A stretch of 64,000 nt of DNA from Serpula lacrymans var. lacrymans S7.9 (GCF_000218685.1 NW_006763307.1:594507-658506), one strand, 5' to 3'; counted from the first letter of the stretch, positions 1 through 12,552 are shown. Translations and numbers: made by a program. The notes: generated by a model from the letters alone, not told the origin.

Positions 1-690
1 AGGACAGACTCGACTCCATGAGTCAAGAAAAATCCCTCGACATAGAATACTTTGGCAGCATCAACCAAGGGAGCAATGGCGGACGACGAAAGGTGCGACT
101 GTTCGAATTTCTCTGCAGCTCGCAAGGTGGTGACCAGCGATCTAGTGAAGATATACTATCATCAAGAGGTGGGCATCATGTAGATAAGAATTGTACTCAC
201 CGATGGTGGCCTGTGATGACAACGGCGCATGCACCAGTCTTTTCGCCTTTTTTGACAAGATAAGCTTCCTGTAATCCTTCACGTTTGTTAGCAGCTTTTA
301 GCTGCTCTGCTAGTTCATCGTCTCCGACGCAACCGGTGTAGACTACGGAATTTGGGGGGAGTATGTACTGTGAGATAAATTGTGAGATTGCTAGGAGAAT
401 GCTGCGATAAGATAACTCACGGCAGCACCACGAGCAGCATTTTGCGATGCACCACCGGCAACATATGTTACTTTGTAGTTTGCGACGACTTCATCGTAGC
501 TATAAAAGTGTTTGACCGTGCAGGGCAGCGATTCGCACAGAAATACTTACATCGGTGTATGCTTCTCCTCAGCCAGGATAGCATCATTAGCTTTCAGATC
601 ATATTTCTTCAAAAGTTCCTCCCCATTTGTTACCTGCATGTCAAGCAGGGGGTTGCCCAAGCAGAAGAGGGAGTACGTTGGGGATGCCAT
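1..690 (-). CDS. Adenosine kinase, 5' part (3' end outside window)
   Basis: Phosphorylates adenosine to AMP in the cytosol (purine salvage, methyl cycle). The start ATG is at 690-688 and the N-terminus reads MASPTYSLFCLGNPLLDMQV, typical of fungal adenosine kinases. Four exons are visible, joined by short GT-AG introns. The second carries the pfkB/ribokinase signature GGASQNAARGAA. The third carries VVYTGCVGDDELAEQLKAAN, and the next carries VFYVEGFFLTHG. The gene runs off the left edge, so the C-terminal anion-hole and catalytic Asp (DTNGAGD-type) region is not visible. Family assignment is strong from ordered motifs. Confidence 0.9.
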
Positions 691-1169
691 GGCGATTACG
701 AGGAAATGGGATGATGGAAGTAAGAACGATATCGACTGAGGGAAAAAAAGAAATCTGCCGTTGCAGGCTGCCACTCATTCCCAAGTCGAGATCTCCCATA
801 TGCGCACATACATCGATAACAGCTACCGAAAAGCTCCCTGCTTCTTCGCTTACGACCAAGAATAATGTACATGAGTATATTAAACATGCAAGAGAGCCGA
901 GAAAATCAAAACAACTTGATGAATGTCTTCAGGATAACAACTGTTGTACGCTAAATTCTGCCTTGACAGATGTGTCAATGTTTCTAATATACAATGATGT
1001 GTTATATGCAGCTTGGTAGTACGCAACCCAAAACAAAAAGATGAGCAATGCCAAAAAGTAAATTGTAGCAGGGGTAAACTTGAGGTAAAATGCTGGATGT
1101 GCTAGCGGCAAAATCTGAAATGAGAGAAATGAAAAAAAATATACTGTTTTGATATCTTGAAAGCGCAGA

Positions 1170-4100
1170 CTATTCCTCGCTATTGTGTAGCATGGTAAGC
1201 ACTCGAATAGTAGATGAGGTGATCGAAAAGCTCTCTGCAAACTGCGGGGTAAATGTGATGCCCCTGGCTGCTTGAGCTTTGATGTTACACAAATCCGCAT
1301 GGGCAGCAGCAAATGCGGCCTTGGGAGATGAGCTATAGGGGGTGCAGGCATATAGATACGACGCTTTGATTTTTTCAATCTCGCCCTCGGAAAAATGACA
1401 GCCGTTTTTGAAAGGAAGTTCTTTGGCAAACTCGGACGCAATCTTGCGGTAATTGTCATTGCTGGATTCTTGAGAACTTGTATGCTTGGAATTCTTTCTT
1501 GGGGACCCTTCCCGTTCTCTAGCGGACTGTGCACTAATTCTTTTCCAAAAAATCCCCACCCCGTCGACATGCTCCTTTATTTCGTGCAAGTTATGAGAAA
1601 GCCCTGGGAAACCTTGCTTCTCTGCGTTTACCGCCCTTTTCTCGGCGTCTTCGAAAGGTTTACAGAGGTCTTTATCCAATTTCCTGTTCAGAGTTTCGCC
1701 ACGTTTTTCATATTGATTTAGATGCGTGTCTCTCAGTTTAAGACCCTCGTGAACAATGACATCCAAAATAAAAGGCTCGGACGTATGTCGTTTAGTTATA
1801 TAAGTCGTATTGTTGGTGACCAGGAATCGGTCAGAGGTTTCGACCTTCTTCATATAATACGCCGCCTTGGAAGCATACGCTCCATGATCCTTTTTGAATA
1901 TTTCAGACCTCACGCGTAGCCCTGTCTTGCTCGAGTCAAGACAAGTAGTGAACCTGCATGATTTGTGAGCCTGAAGAAACGTATGAACCGGGATATTACT
2001 AACATATATGCCATACGAACAGCTTGTTCGCTCGAATAACCGTATTCATAAACGGCGAGGTCGTGAAATTTCGAATAGAGACCAACTTTTGTCTCTGCCA
2101 ATCCCAGAAGCAAGATCGTCTGGAATTCCTTTTGCGCCTGGCCTGCTGATAGCGTAACCACGCGCTCATCAAAATCCATAACGGACTCGACGTGACTCTC
2201 GAACGCATTCAACAGACCAACGAGTTCTTCAGTGAAAGGAGAGTTCTTGAAGCTATCCACCAGCGGCTTTGACCATATAAGGGTCACGGTATCTAACGAA
2301 ACCTTCAGGTGACATATACAAAATGACTGAACGATACTTGCCTCCATCATAATCTGATGGGCAGTATAGCTCAATCAACAAAATTCAGGTGAAATAGAAG
2401 CAAATTGAGCTCACCGCCTCCGCCCAGCCAACTTGCTAAAGACCGATCGCCTTTTGTAGAGAACACGATCACCCCGTAATAATTATCGAGTTTAGGGTGG
2501 CTCACGGCGGTGACCTTCATTGGGAAAGATTTATTTAGTAGCATACTATTGAATTAATACTTTCCGTAGTACGCACCTTTTGAATGTCTGAGGGTAAACG
2601 AGTCGGATTTCTGGTAACCTGACCACCGTTGGTACTGCCATGAGTCTTAGTCTACAAATACCACCAGGGTAACTACCTACCAGTACTTCACCTCGGACCG
2701 TATCAAATTGCGCTCCTGTTGCAGGGTTTGTGAGACTTTCTGATGAGCGGAAATGTATTTCGCCTTCTTTTAGAACTCCAAATGGATCTACGTGCAATGA
2801 TTTACTATGTTTGAAAGCCGATATAAAGATAGTACCCACCAGGAATAATATATGCATCTGCTGATTCTTGAACAGGCATATGGAAAGAGGAGACATACTG
2901 ATTAATGACCATGGTCAGGATAATCTTCAGCTTATCGAAGAGGGGCTGCAAATTTATAGGATGGAAGCCTGCTTGAATAAGTGTCATCGCTGACTCGTAT
3001 ACGCTGGATGGCTGTCCATCGTATCCTGGTGATAGCGGGCTACTAGCTTCTTCCTTGCCAAAGTCGTCATCGCTATCCTGCTCAGCATCTTTTTCCGAAC
3101 GATCTCGCCCCAAACCTAAAGCACGAGCTTGGCCAGCAGCACGCTTTCGTAGCCTACTGTGCACAACATGGCCTGCTCTCTCTACAGCCCGCCAAACGGA
3201 TACCATAGCGTCCGGACCATTCCATTCCGTCAATGACTTGACTTCCTCGCCAAGTCCTTCCTTCATCAAACTTGTGATTACTTCATTAGGCACACCATTG
3301 AAAGAAAGATTGACTATGGTCTGAGCGGAGATACGGCTTGGAATGGTGGTGCGAGAAGGAGCAAGCAAATCGAATATCAGATGTGCTCTGTCGACTAGTG
3401 CTAAAGGTGGCAGCTTGATTTTGTCTTGAGATGGCCGAATCCAGATTTTTGGCGGACCATCAGCGAACTGCTCACTAGGATCAGGATGTAAAACCCACAT
3501 CCCCTTCGAACCGGCGATACGCCCCTGCACAGCGGTTGGACGATTCGGATATTCCATTATGCGCATTATCTGGGTCAGCCCAGCACCATTGATGAACCCA
3601 CACCCATCTGTCATGCATTTCGCTGCGGGAGGCTTTCCTTGACTTTTATCATGAGGAGCAACTATGCAACCATATGAATGGTAAGTTATGAAGAGTATGA
3701 GAATACGAACTTTTGTCGTCGATAGAAAATATATCTTCAGGAGCAAACTCCAACACAGGGACCGAGGTCGATAGTCCAAGCGCCCAGCGCGTAGACCATT
3801 TACTGATGGGCTAGCAGAAATATAAGTATGCTAGAGAATGTTGCTGTTTGTATGATTGAACCTACCTGGTTGCTATTTAGCGACAAAGGATTATGCCATT
3901 TCACGAATTCTGCAAACGAGAGGCGGTGCTCATCACCGTAAAACGGGAGGGGTTTACGTTGATAGTCCTCATCAGATTCCATCATATACAAGCTGTTGTC
4001 CTTCGCATGAAAGGGGACATATATCCTGCCACATAATACCAGCTTTACTCCAGATAGGAACCCTCTGAGCTGGTCCCCTTCGCGAAGCAGGAGATCATCA

Positions 4101-5561
4101 GGAACGGAGAGCTGCAGCATCCTCCGAGAACCGAGAAACCTCGAAAACCGGTTGGACCTCCTGATTTCAGGTTTCTCAAGTTGGAATGAGTATGCTAATC
4201 GGCTTGAGGTTGGGTTTTTGACGAGCCTGACCCGTTGTTGTATAGAGCCCCCATACCAATTCCGCTGCCCTTCCCATTCTCCCATTAAACCTAGCCCACG
4301 AGTGAGGTTTTCTTTAATAGCCTTTTCTTCGCGATCGTATTCAGCCCTGCATATCTCAGTTTAGACAATCTAATATAGAGCACTGATGCTACGATAATGG
4401 CCTGACATACCAAACATCCGAAGCGGGAGGTTGAATGGGAACTGGTTTGTCACCAATGATCGTATTCACTTTATATGCCGACTGGACATTGGTACCTTTA
4501 AGGCGATCCAATTTTTCGGGTGTAACGTCGCTCCATTTCCAGGCTCCTCGAGTCACTCCACGTGCAATCTCATATATAACCCCCCACGCAAGGCATCTTG
4601 CATCCATGAGAGCCTGTACATTCCGATCATGTGAAACCATAGCTAAAGTGAGTTGATGTCCAGATGGCTCGAAAGCCAGAGTCGCTGATTTGACACGATG
4701 TTGTGCCTGGACTACTATTGGTTTGCGAACGGGAGCGGGCTGGTCAAAGACGTCAGAACAGCTCGAAGGAGGTGCAAATCCAAATCTCTCTGTTTGGTTG
4801 GCGGTCGTCCTTCGCACCTTGGGTGAGGGTCGCGTCGTGGTGTTTTGAAGAGTACGCTTTACTCCATTGGTCCTGGATTCTGGGAACAATACCAAAGACT
4901 TTGGTTTGTTTGGCGTAATTGGCGACTCTTCCTCGCAGTCTACCACTGGTTAGTGAGACGTATGTATACTGAGCGAGTGATCTAGTAAAATATGAGAGCT
5001 TTGCCTACTTTGCTCAACTATGGTATGGTCAGATAGATACAAAGGGTAGAGATATTGAGAATACCTTCGTCCAGTTCCGACTGCTCTGTATCTTTGCTAA
5101 GCCTAACGTTGCGTATGTCTGTGTCCACTCTCTAAGAGAGAAAGTTAATAATAGCACAACATGGATTACTGAAAGAATATACTGTATTGAATTTTTTTGT
5201 GGCACGGATTCGTACAGGGGATGGAGTGCCTGGTTCTTTTTGTTGATATACATTGAGACTTGCAGCGAGCCTGTCTGCCAAAGGTGTGATCATCGATGGT
5301 CTATGGGTCGAGCTGCTTGGTTTGACGGGTGAACTTTGTAATGATTCTAGAGTATTTTTTTAATTTAATAATCAAAGCCATGAGGCTTCATTTAATGCCC
5401 TCACCGATGCTTTGCATGTCGTCCCATACTAATTCATACACTTCGTCGCCAGGATAATCGTCTGAATCTGAGTCGTACGTCTGCAACAGCACTTGGTTCA
5501 GCAAACGCCACAACTTGAAACTTCAATGAATGCCACGAACCCGAGTCACTGGTCCGACCAT
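1170..5561 (-). CDS. RNA-dependent RNA polymerase (QDE-1/RDR family)
   Basis: Cellular RdRP that makes double-stranded RNA for RNA silencing. The ATG at 5561-5559 is chosen because a 21-nt first exon splices in frame (intron 5481-5540) to an acidic stretch containing YDSDSDDYPGDEVYELVWDD. Later exons give the conserved core in order: MTDGCGFINGAGL, VQGRIAGSKGMWVLHP, GVLKEGEIHFR, GEVLVGSYPGG, KLDNYYGVIVFSTKGDRSLA and WLGGG. The catalytic DxDGD is rebuilt by splicing at 2292-2415 as GGDYDGDTVTLIW. The C-terminal part has CLDSSKTGLRVRSEIF, and the stop is at 1170. Motif order and spacing match fungal QDE-1-like enzymes, about 1,200 residues. The N-terminal exons are the least certain. Confidence 0.9.
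2342..2353 (-). other. 12-nt microexon in the RdRP catalytic motif
   Basis: The exon ATTATGATGGAG lies between an upstream GT-AG intron (2354-2414) and a downstream intron (2293-2341) that starts GCAAGT and ends TTAG. Joining the three exons gives GGC GAT TAT GAT GGA GAT ACC, that is G-DYDGD-T, the invariant metal-binding triad of cellular RdRPs. No other local splicing choice restores the motif. The downstream intron is therefore of the minor GC-AG class. Confidence 0.85.
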
Positions 5562-6621
5562 TGTAATATAACAAGAAAGTTCGAGAAAGATATATACAAA
5601 TTCGCGACAGAGCAGTAGTGCAAGAGGAACGCGTCGTGTGCGTCGTTTTGGTGGCCAAGTTCGAGTTCAAACCCAAAGATGCTAGGAATTGGAGACGTAA
5701 ACCAATGCAATTTATGAGATATGAGAAACTTAAAGCCGGCAGGTACGAGACAAGCCAAGAAACTGGAGAGATAAGAGACTGTCAATGGAACGAGGCTGTG
5801 ATGGTTACGAGCAAGAGCAACGAGGCTTGGAGTGTTTGAAGTGAACGAACTGATGTTCCTTGGCCCCAGGGTTGTTGAATAAGGAGACTATATAGCTATC
5901 AGGATAGTCAAGAAGCTGATTGTAGTATCTTGAGACAAAGTGGGAATCAGCGGCTCATCAAAGGCTTGAACTCAGACAAAGGCCATGAGGGTGTCTCGAG
6001 AGCGCACGTTGCTGAATTGATCTGTTTACGCAATTGCAAGTGCTGTAAACCTGCAGACTTTGTGCTCGTGATGAGCGGCTCGGCCGAGAAAGCAAAACCG
6101 ACTGGCATTCATTCATTCTTGTCTTGAGGTTTGGTCCTCACTCAGGCTGACACTGAACTTGAACATTTCATCTCAGCGAACATAGGGAGATCGAACGTAT
6201 GAATCCAGCTCTTGCTTGTGCTTGCCATACATATTCGAAACTGGAAGCTTGGTGGAGTTGGCATCTTGAATGTGCTGAGCACTTCTGTCCCACACTTGTA
6301 AACCTTGAAGCTTGAAGCTTGATAGTGTATTAAAAATATTGGGACCGAGCAATTTCAGACCATTTCCTTGCATATTTGTCCTCCCCTTGCAGGTTGACGA
6401 GCGCTTGTATCTGCCGCGGACTCCTAGCACCAAACACATTGCAAAAAAGACAAATAATTTGCTTCTGGCCAATGATCACAACGCCAACATAACAGCGATG
6501 CACGACGAAGGCTACATGTGGTGCAACAAATTAGACTCACATTATCAAAACACTTACAACGCTATGTTAAATATTGCAAAAAGTACACCAACCGAGTCGT
6601 AAAAAAAATCCAGGAATTGCA
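5562..6621 (+). other. Intergenic, no gene recognised
   Basis: About 1 kb between the RdRP start and the U1A-like gene end. Short open frames exist on both strands but show no family motif, no convincing splice structure and no low-complexity coding signal. A short direct repeat of TTGAAGC lies near 6304-6320. It probably holds the RdRP promoter and the U1A-like gene terminator. Confidence 0.5.
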
Positions 6622-7742
6622 TCACTTCCTGGCAAACGTAATCTGCAGCAATGGTTCAGCTTAGGATCATCAAAAAGAGCGTGCGCGATAGATACCTTGA
6701 TTTTATTCTCGCCATCGAGTTTGTAGTTGTGTAACGCGTCTTTTGCGACGCCTGCACTGCCCTCGTCTATGTATTCCACGAATGCGATATCCTTTTTCGT
6801 TGGGATAAGACGGACTTCGTACAGATTGGGATATCTGACAGCGGTGGGTAAGTGTAAGCGAGTATAGATAACATGACTTGGAAACGAACTGAGAGAAAAG
6901 TGCCATAAGTTGATCTTTCGTAACATTTTCTGGAAGGTTTTGAAGGAAAAGAATCTTGTTGGGAGGTAGATATTCGTCTGGCATTTGTACATTTGGCCTT
7001 TTCGGGGCAGGCACAGCAGTAACACCGTCCACTAAAAACAGATATATTGAGCGAAAGAGATAATAATAAAGTGAAAGTAGAGTTGTCCGTACTTTCTGCG
7101 GCCATCCTCTTAGCACGGAATTTCTGTTTTAGTGGATTTGAATATCGCGTGTTCTCTGGATAACCCTCATGAGAAATCGAAAGAAATGAGAAAAGTCTAG
7201 AATTACTTTTGTGCTCTGCTCTCCGTGCCTTGTGCTGCTCAAAAGTCTCTCCTTCTAATCGCTTAACCACAGCATCAGACCGTGTCCGGGCAAATGAGAT
7301 TTGCTAACACCTGAGTAATCAGCGATTGGTATCGGATAGGAAGTAGGGTCGCGTACCATTGGTTTTGAATATAGAGGGAATCCCCGAACCTCCTTCATCG
7401 CTTTTTTCGCAACTTCTGCAGAGTCGAATGACACAAAAGCCTGGCCCCTCATGCGCAGATTGCCGTGTGCTACAACATCCAAAACTTCACCATATGATTT
7501 GAATAGACCTCTCAGTGAGGCTTTGAGGACTACCAGAGAACAACATAATTAGCATGGATTGATAGTATATAACTGAAAGATTATGTACCATCGATTTTTA
7601 TCTTCTCGTTCAAATTCTGAATGTACAGTGTCTCCGATATGACTTCAGGTTCTTCAGGTGCAGGCGCATCACCGTTTGCAACTGTAGGTACGACATCTTG
7701 CATATCATTCCCGTCTACTGGTGGTGGTGCTACTTCGGCCAT
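6622..7742 (-). CDS. U1A/U2B''-type snRNP protein, two RRMs
   Basis: Spliceosomal RNA-binding protein of the U1A/U2B'' family, expected in U1 or U2 snRNP. The ATG is at 7742-7740. RRM1 begins at ETLYIQNLNEKIKID and continues to its RNP1 at MRGQAFVSFDSAEVAKKAM. The linker has FARTRSDAVVKRLEGETFEQ and the basic NPLKQKFRAKRMAAE. RRM2 begins NKILFLQNLPENVTKDQLM with RNP1 at KDIAFVEYIDEGSAGVAKDA. The last intron joins ENKIK to ITFARK and stops at 6624-6622, the usual U1A/U2B'' ending. Five or more introns of about 50-70 nt. U1A cannot be told from U2B'' by eye, since fungi and flies can have one protein for both. Confidence 0.9.
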
Positions 7743-8116
7743 CGTTTTGTGTAAGTTCGTATGTGACGGTAGGATGTAGCAGCAGAAAATTCAAGGTAGA
7801 GTCAACGATCCTCGTCGATATCTTGACTTCGCGGAAACACGAGTGATCTTTGTTTGTCTCTTGTTTGCACCAGCCACTTGAGCCAGGCTGGACCGGTGCG
7901 GCCGGTCGCCGGTCTATACTGTATCGCCGGCCATTCCCTGGCAGTCTGTGATAGCACTACAAAACTTCGTTGACAGTCGTATAAATCGGAGACTCAGAGC
8001 ATAGGCGTTTTACTTTGTGACAATAATATAACAAGCTTTTCCGATCCATGTGATTGAAAATCACATGTAGTCATAAACGAAATACACCTTACAACTACAA
8101 TGAATAAAGACCTGAG
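7743..8116 (+). other. Intergenic, GC-rich patch
   Basis: Short spacer between the U1A-like promoter side and the malic enzyme 3' end. A GC-rich patch with repeated CCGGC/GCCGG words lies at about 7890-7940. No gene recognised. Confidence 0.45.
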
Positions 8117-10334
8117 TTAGGTAGCTCCCTCCGCATTATATACATAGGAACCATACACAGGCACCCACTGCTTCTCTTTCGCCTTCTCTCTGACATGCCC
8201 TACCTCCCACTCTACCCCAGCAGCCCCCTCTTTGACCGCTTGCTCCGCTACAGCCACGGCAACTTCAAAGTTCACTCGAGGTGCTTCATCAAAATCGGGT
8301 AACAGCGCATCATCCGCATCTTTGAGAGCTGGGGAAAGTGATGCGAGGCGCTGCGCGCCCGCTATGATCATGGTGTCTGTCATGCGTCGAGACTGGCACA
8401 GCAAAGCCCCAAAACCTAGACCCGGATATATCAAAGCATCTTTGAAATATGTCAGACAACGACATCGGCTCTTAAATAGTATCACATACTATTACACTCC
8501 GCAATACTGAGTGGTCGTCGCAGTTAGCCTATACTTTCATCTATCTGTGAAAACGACTGACATGTAATCTTTTCCACTCGGCATCTTTGCAGGAGGAAAT
8601 GGACTTCCCGTCGCTAGAAGCGCTTTCCCTCCTGTCCATTCATTGGCATCTTTGGGGTCCACCTCGACCAGTCTAGTGGGATTGCTGAGCGGAAATATGA
8701 CAGGCCGTTCGCAGCCGCTCTTCATTGCTTCCACCACCTCTTTCGTGAATGCTCCTCCCTGTGTCGAACAGCCAATCAGTATAGTCGGCCTCACCTTTTT
8801 TACCACTTCTAACAACCCAATTTCCCCATTCTCATTGGATGAGACACCCTCCCACTCTTCGTCTGGACGTACAAACTCGGAAAGGGCTGGTCGTATTTTG
8901 GACCCGAGAGAGGCTTTGGCCAGTCCAAATCGATCCAGGAGATAGAACTGCTTGTTGACTACTTCCCGTGACACTGAGTCCGTTTGCATAATGGCATCGC
9001 GCACTTGTCGGGTGATACCTAGTCCTGCGGAACCAGCGCCATATATGACAAAACGCTGATCAGCGAGCTTTGATTTAGTTACTCCAACTGCTGCCATGAG
9101 GGCTGCCAGTGTGACAGCTCCAGTTCCTTGTCTGCGAACGTAAGATTTTAGTTGGACATACCCTAGGGATGTAAACATGTAAACATACATATCATCGTTG
9201 AACACTGAATGCTCGTCACGATAGCACTCGAGGAGCCTCTGAGCATTTGATACACCGAAATCTTCAAAGTGGAGCAAACTATGCGGATGGTATTTTCGGA
9301 CGAGTTGCACGAACCTAAATGAAGGCTGCAGTCAGCTATAGGATGAAAACCATGGTGTACACATAACTTACTTGTCTATAAATTTATCATACTTCTCCCC
9401 ACGGACGCGGTGTTTTGGCCATCCCTGATTCAGTCGTAAGCTATCCCATATTTTGATTGATCACAGATACTCACAACGTATAGATGATCGTTCAATAAGT
9501 CTTCGTTGTCAGTTCCGACATCTAGCATAACGCTAAGCGCCTTGGATGGGTCTATACCCGCGAGAAGCCTGAAAGATATTCAATAATCGGATGAGAGGTA
9601 ATCAGTAGGACTAACGTATATATGACAGATTTAGCGGTAGAAATCTACAACATATAATTATTTCCTTGTTGCACAGTGAAAAAAATATGAACATACGCCT
9701 ATTCCCTAAAGTGGGGAGATTTAATGAGTTCTGGTAGTGATCAAAGGGATGTATACCTACTCCAACGCCCTGGTCGCCGATGCCTAAGATGGCCTCTGCA
9801 TCCGTGCAGACGATAAGATCTATATCCCGACCCTTGGTTTGTTCGAGGAAATCTTCTTCCATTGTATCGATATCCAGAAAGGAGAGATAAAGCCCTTCAC
9901 TTCTCCGGAAAAGATGCGAGTAATTGGCTATAGCATCGGCCTGTCCGATCTTGAGTAAAGTCGGGAAACCAAGATTAAACAAAAGGACTCACTTCTGTGG
10001 GAGTATATATTATCGAAGTCAACTCCTTCAAGTGCCGCGACAATAATGAGTAATAGAGGACCCAGTTCTGCGCCTTGAGACTCTGGAGAAAGGAATTCTT
10101 GCGTATGGGCGACTCATGAGACTGGAGCTGAGCATACGCCCTCTCGCATTGTTCATCCAGCGTGTTGACTGCAGATGGAAGCCTTCCTATCAAACCAAAC
10201 GCTTTACGCTCCTTCCTCGTGAATGCTGTCCCCTTGTTCCATCGAGGTGATGTTAGCAAACCGTCACCGCGCAAAGCAACGCGAAATATCTTTTCGGAGG
10301 ACATGGGGAACAATTTCCTGGGAAGAGACTGCAT
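8117..10334 (-). CDS. Malic enzyme (NAD(P)-dependent)
   Basis: Oxidatively decarboxylates malate to pyruvate, yielding NAD(P)H. Start is [10 protein letters not shown] at 10334, with an alternative in-frame Met at 10304. Exons give in order the N-terminal domain ([33 protein letters not shown]), the catalytic block ([20 protein letters not shown] then [17 protein letters not shown]), [36 protein letters not shown], the dinucleotide fold [23 protein letters not shown] and the C-terminal [20 protein letters not shown]. The stop is at 8117. Length of roughly 560-590 residues fits the family. Whether it is mitochondrial NAD-type or cytosolic NADP-type cannot be decided from what is seen. Confidence 0.93.
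9697..9705 (-). other. 9-nt microexon (GIG) in malic enzyme
   Basis: Between GDQGVG and ISTAKS the family needs GIG. The 9-nt exon GGAATAGGC supplies it exactly. It is flanked by introns 9706-9760 (GTAGGT...TTTAG) and 9645-9696 (GTATGT...TGTAG), both GT-AG. Without this exon the highly conserved GDQGVGGIGI motif would be broken. Confidence 0.9.
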
Positions 10335-10622
10335 TTAGAACGTTAAGTACTGGTGGAGAACGGATATACACCGTTCATAAGAATGTCCATGTATGCATTC
10401 TTCACTTTCAGCCTGGTCCAGATGGTCGACGTCATTGCGATAAACTTGATCGGACCTGGCCGAGGCTGCCTCCGGAAAATGGCCGGTTTCCACGCCATCT
10501 ACTCCGGCCGTCCGGATATGCTTGTTCGGCAAAGGCTTCATTGCCTCTTGGTCCTGTTTTTGTATCCGCAGCTGCAACAGCAAGACTGTGCTAAACATTT
10601 CACTTCTACACTCATCACGTTA
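10335..10622 (+). promoter_or_regulatory. Divergent intergenic promoter region
   Basis: The malic enzyme (minus) and the LysM gene (plus) start head to head about 290 bp apart, so this stretch should hold both promoters. No TATA box or named operator was recognised. Open frames in both directions here have no family motif. Confidence 0.45.
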
Positions 10623-11403
10623 ATGGGGCGCTGGACGCAGTACGATGAAGTACGACACCTTTTATTTTTCCCCCAGTTGTTATGGACGCTGACAGCATTC
10701 GTATCGCTTTTTCATACAGGATGACTACCGTCTACCTGAAGGAATGAAACGTGTAGGCTACGACAGCGATAGTAGTTCTTACTACTTTCGCAGTTCAGAT
10801 GGCTCGTTGTATAAAGGTGCAGAAGGTGCAGAGTTCGGGCAATTAACTCGAGGTAAGTTGCGGTTGTACCATGTGGACAGTAACGGAGCTAAGACGCCTG
10901 GGTGGCAGTTTCTGAAGTGCCGATAACTATTCCTGAAGAAGGTGACGAAGGCGATGATTTAGAAGCGGCCCCTTCACGTCAAGATGGATATCAGTCTCTT
11001 TCGACGGACGAGGTGCGCTATTTTCCGTGTGAAGAAAAGCATGCAAGATTTCATTGACAATTTTAAAAAACAGAATGCTTCGCCTCGCCAGAGATACAAC
11101 ACGGGTGCATACCGCACACTATTTCCCTTCTTTCTTATTATTGCCGTGGTTTTGCTGCTTGTCTGGCGCCTTGTTTTCCTACCTACCCAGTCGGCCCCAA
11201 GCGAGCCATGCCCCGATAAGACACTTCCCTATTATGTCAAATCTGGAGATACCTGTTGGGATATTTCAAAGGCTCACAAATGTTCCCTAGACGATTTGCT
11301 GAATGCGAATCCAGAGGTCAGGTGCGAGAAGTTGCTCCCTGGGAAGAGGTTGTGTGTTCCAGAGGAGGGATCTGGCACTCGTCGTCGTCGTCGTTACACT
11401 TAG
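10623..11403 (+). CDS. LysM-domain type II membrane protein
   Basis: A basidiomycete LysM (CBM50-like) protein; LysM folds bind chitin or peptidoglycan-type glycans. The ATG at 10623 gives MGRWTQYDE, spliced (intron 10650-10719) to DDYRLPEGMKRVGYDSDS, then FRSSDGSLYKGAEGAEFGQL, a pattern I associate with this family. A second intron follows at about 10851. A strongly hydrophobic segment (FLIIAVVLLLVWRLVFL) is followed by the LysM core YYVKSGDTCWDISKAHKC, LLNANPEV and LLPGKRLCVP, then a poly-Arg tail. No signal peptide is seen, so the LysM is predicted outside on a signal-anchor. The join near 10960-11050 was not resolved; a frame change requires an intron there. Confidence 0.75.
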
Positions 11404-11838
11404 TTGTTCCATATCGCATCCTGTATATTATCACGCAGCGGACTCTTACGGAAACAATCATTTCTTGCATAATCTATCAATATGTTTGGGCTAGCGTTGA
11501 TAACCGTGATGCTCTAGCTCTACGCCAAAAGTCAGTACTGGTCAGTGGCAATAGGCCGAGACCAAGCACGGAAGGTTTTTCTAGTGACGTCACGAGATCG
11601 CCAGACTCCCGGCATAGCCACGTTTGCTGCGCCTTCTGTTCAACGCATGGTGGCGCGGTTCAAGTCGTAATATTCCTGCTTTTTTGGAGCACTCGCTCTT
11701 TGCACCAGTCTTATATCCACACCAGCATACAAAACACATAAAACTTACCTTTTATCACGATCTAACGATTTATGGCGTTCGACAATCATGTCCGCAGGGG
11801 CCACCCAAGTCAGTGTTTAATAGAGTAATTCAAACGAG

Positions 11839-12552
11839 ATGTCTAACGTGACTCCACCCAGTCGTGTTCTCCTTGATTATCTTTTTCAGTATAATCGAAG
11901 TGAGAAACTTGTTACAGTTGGTACATTACTTTATCTAAATATCATACTTCACCAGCTTGCCATATCTGCGTGGTTAACTTCGAGGTTCGACGCCAACCAC
12001 AACTATTTCAGCGTTGATGAACGGGACCGAACTCGTTTCTTGTTATTCGCCTCAATATGGACCGTGGTTTTCTCCGCCCTATACATGTTCTTTTTCTTCT
12101 TTTTGCCATCTGGAATCTTCAGCAGCGTCGCTTCTCATATACTTTTGTGAGCCTTCATCCATCTGCTATTAAATCGCGTTTTAACGTTTTCATAACCACA
12201 GCCTCTCGATCACTTGGATATTCTGGACAGCTGGTGCAGCGAGTATCACGGCAGCACTCGGTGGAGGGCTTAACTGCACGTTAGTACTGTGTTCCACTAT
12301 TCTCTACTTACCCTAACCTCAAATTCCGTCCAGCACACAAAATATTTTCGTCTATTGTGGGCAGTTGAATGCTCTAGAAGGTTTTGCTTGGGTGATCTGG
12401 TACCTATCCATACTCATACTATACTGTAAATGTCATCTTAACCTTGTCCCATTCTCAGGATTCTTGTCACGTTTGCTATCCTGGTAACCATCTTCCGTGG
12501 AATTACTGCAGCTCGTCGGGGCGATGGCATGCGGGGCCCGCTTATTGCGTGA
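11839..12552 (+). CDS. Four-TM MARVEL-like membrane protein
   Basis: A small membrane protein of four exons, starting MSNVTPPSRVLLDYLFQYNR at 11839. Introns start after SVASH (near 12139), after LNC (near 12281) and after VIW (near 12401). Hydrophobic segments are LVTVGTLLYLNIILHQLAI, FASIWTVVFSALYMFFFFF, LWIFWTAGAASITAALGGG and ILVTFAILVTIFRGITAA. A Cys-containing extracellular-type loop precedes TM4, and the tail is RRGDGMRGPLIA, stop 12550-12552. Topology and the GLNC/TM3-TM4 arrangement resemble fungal MARVEL-domain proteins, but the family call is by pattern only. Substrate and role are unknown. Confidence 0.65.

Noticed and set aside
1170..5561. RdRP as an integrated RNA virus
   Set aside because: The motif is the two-barrel cellular DxDGD type with MTDGCG and many introns; it is a silencing-type host gene.
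10335..10598. Open frames on both strands between malic enzyme and the LysM gene
   Set aside because: They mirror each other in GC-rich DNA, show no motif, and the plus-strand one only shares the true first LysM exon at its end.
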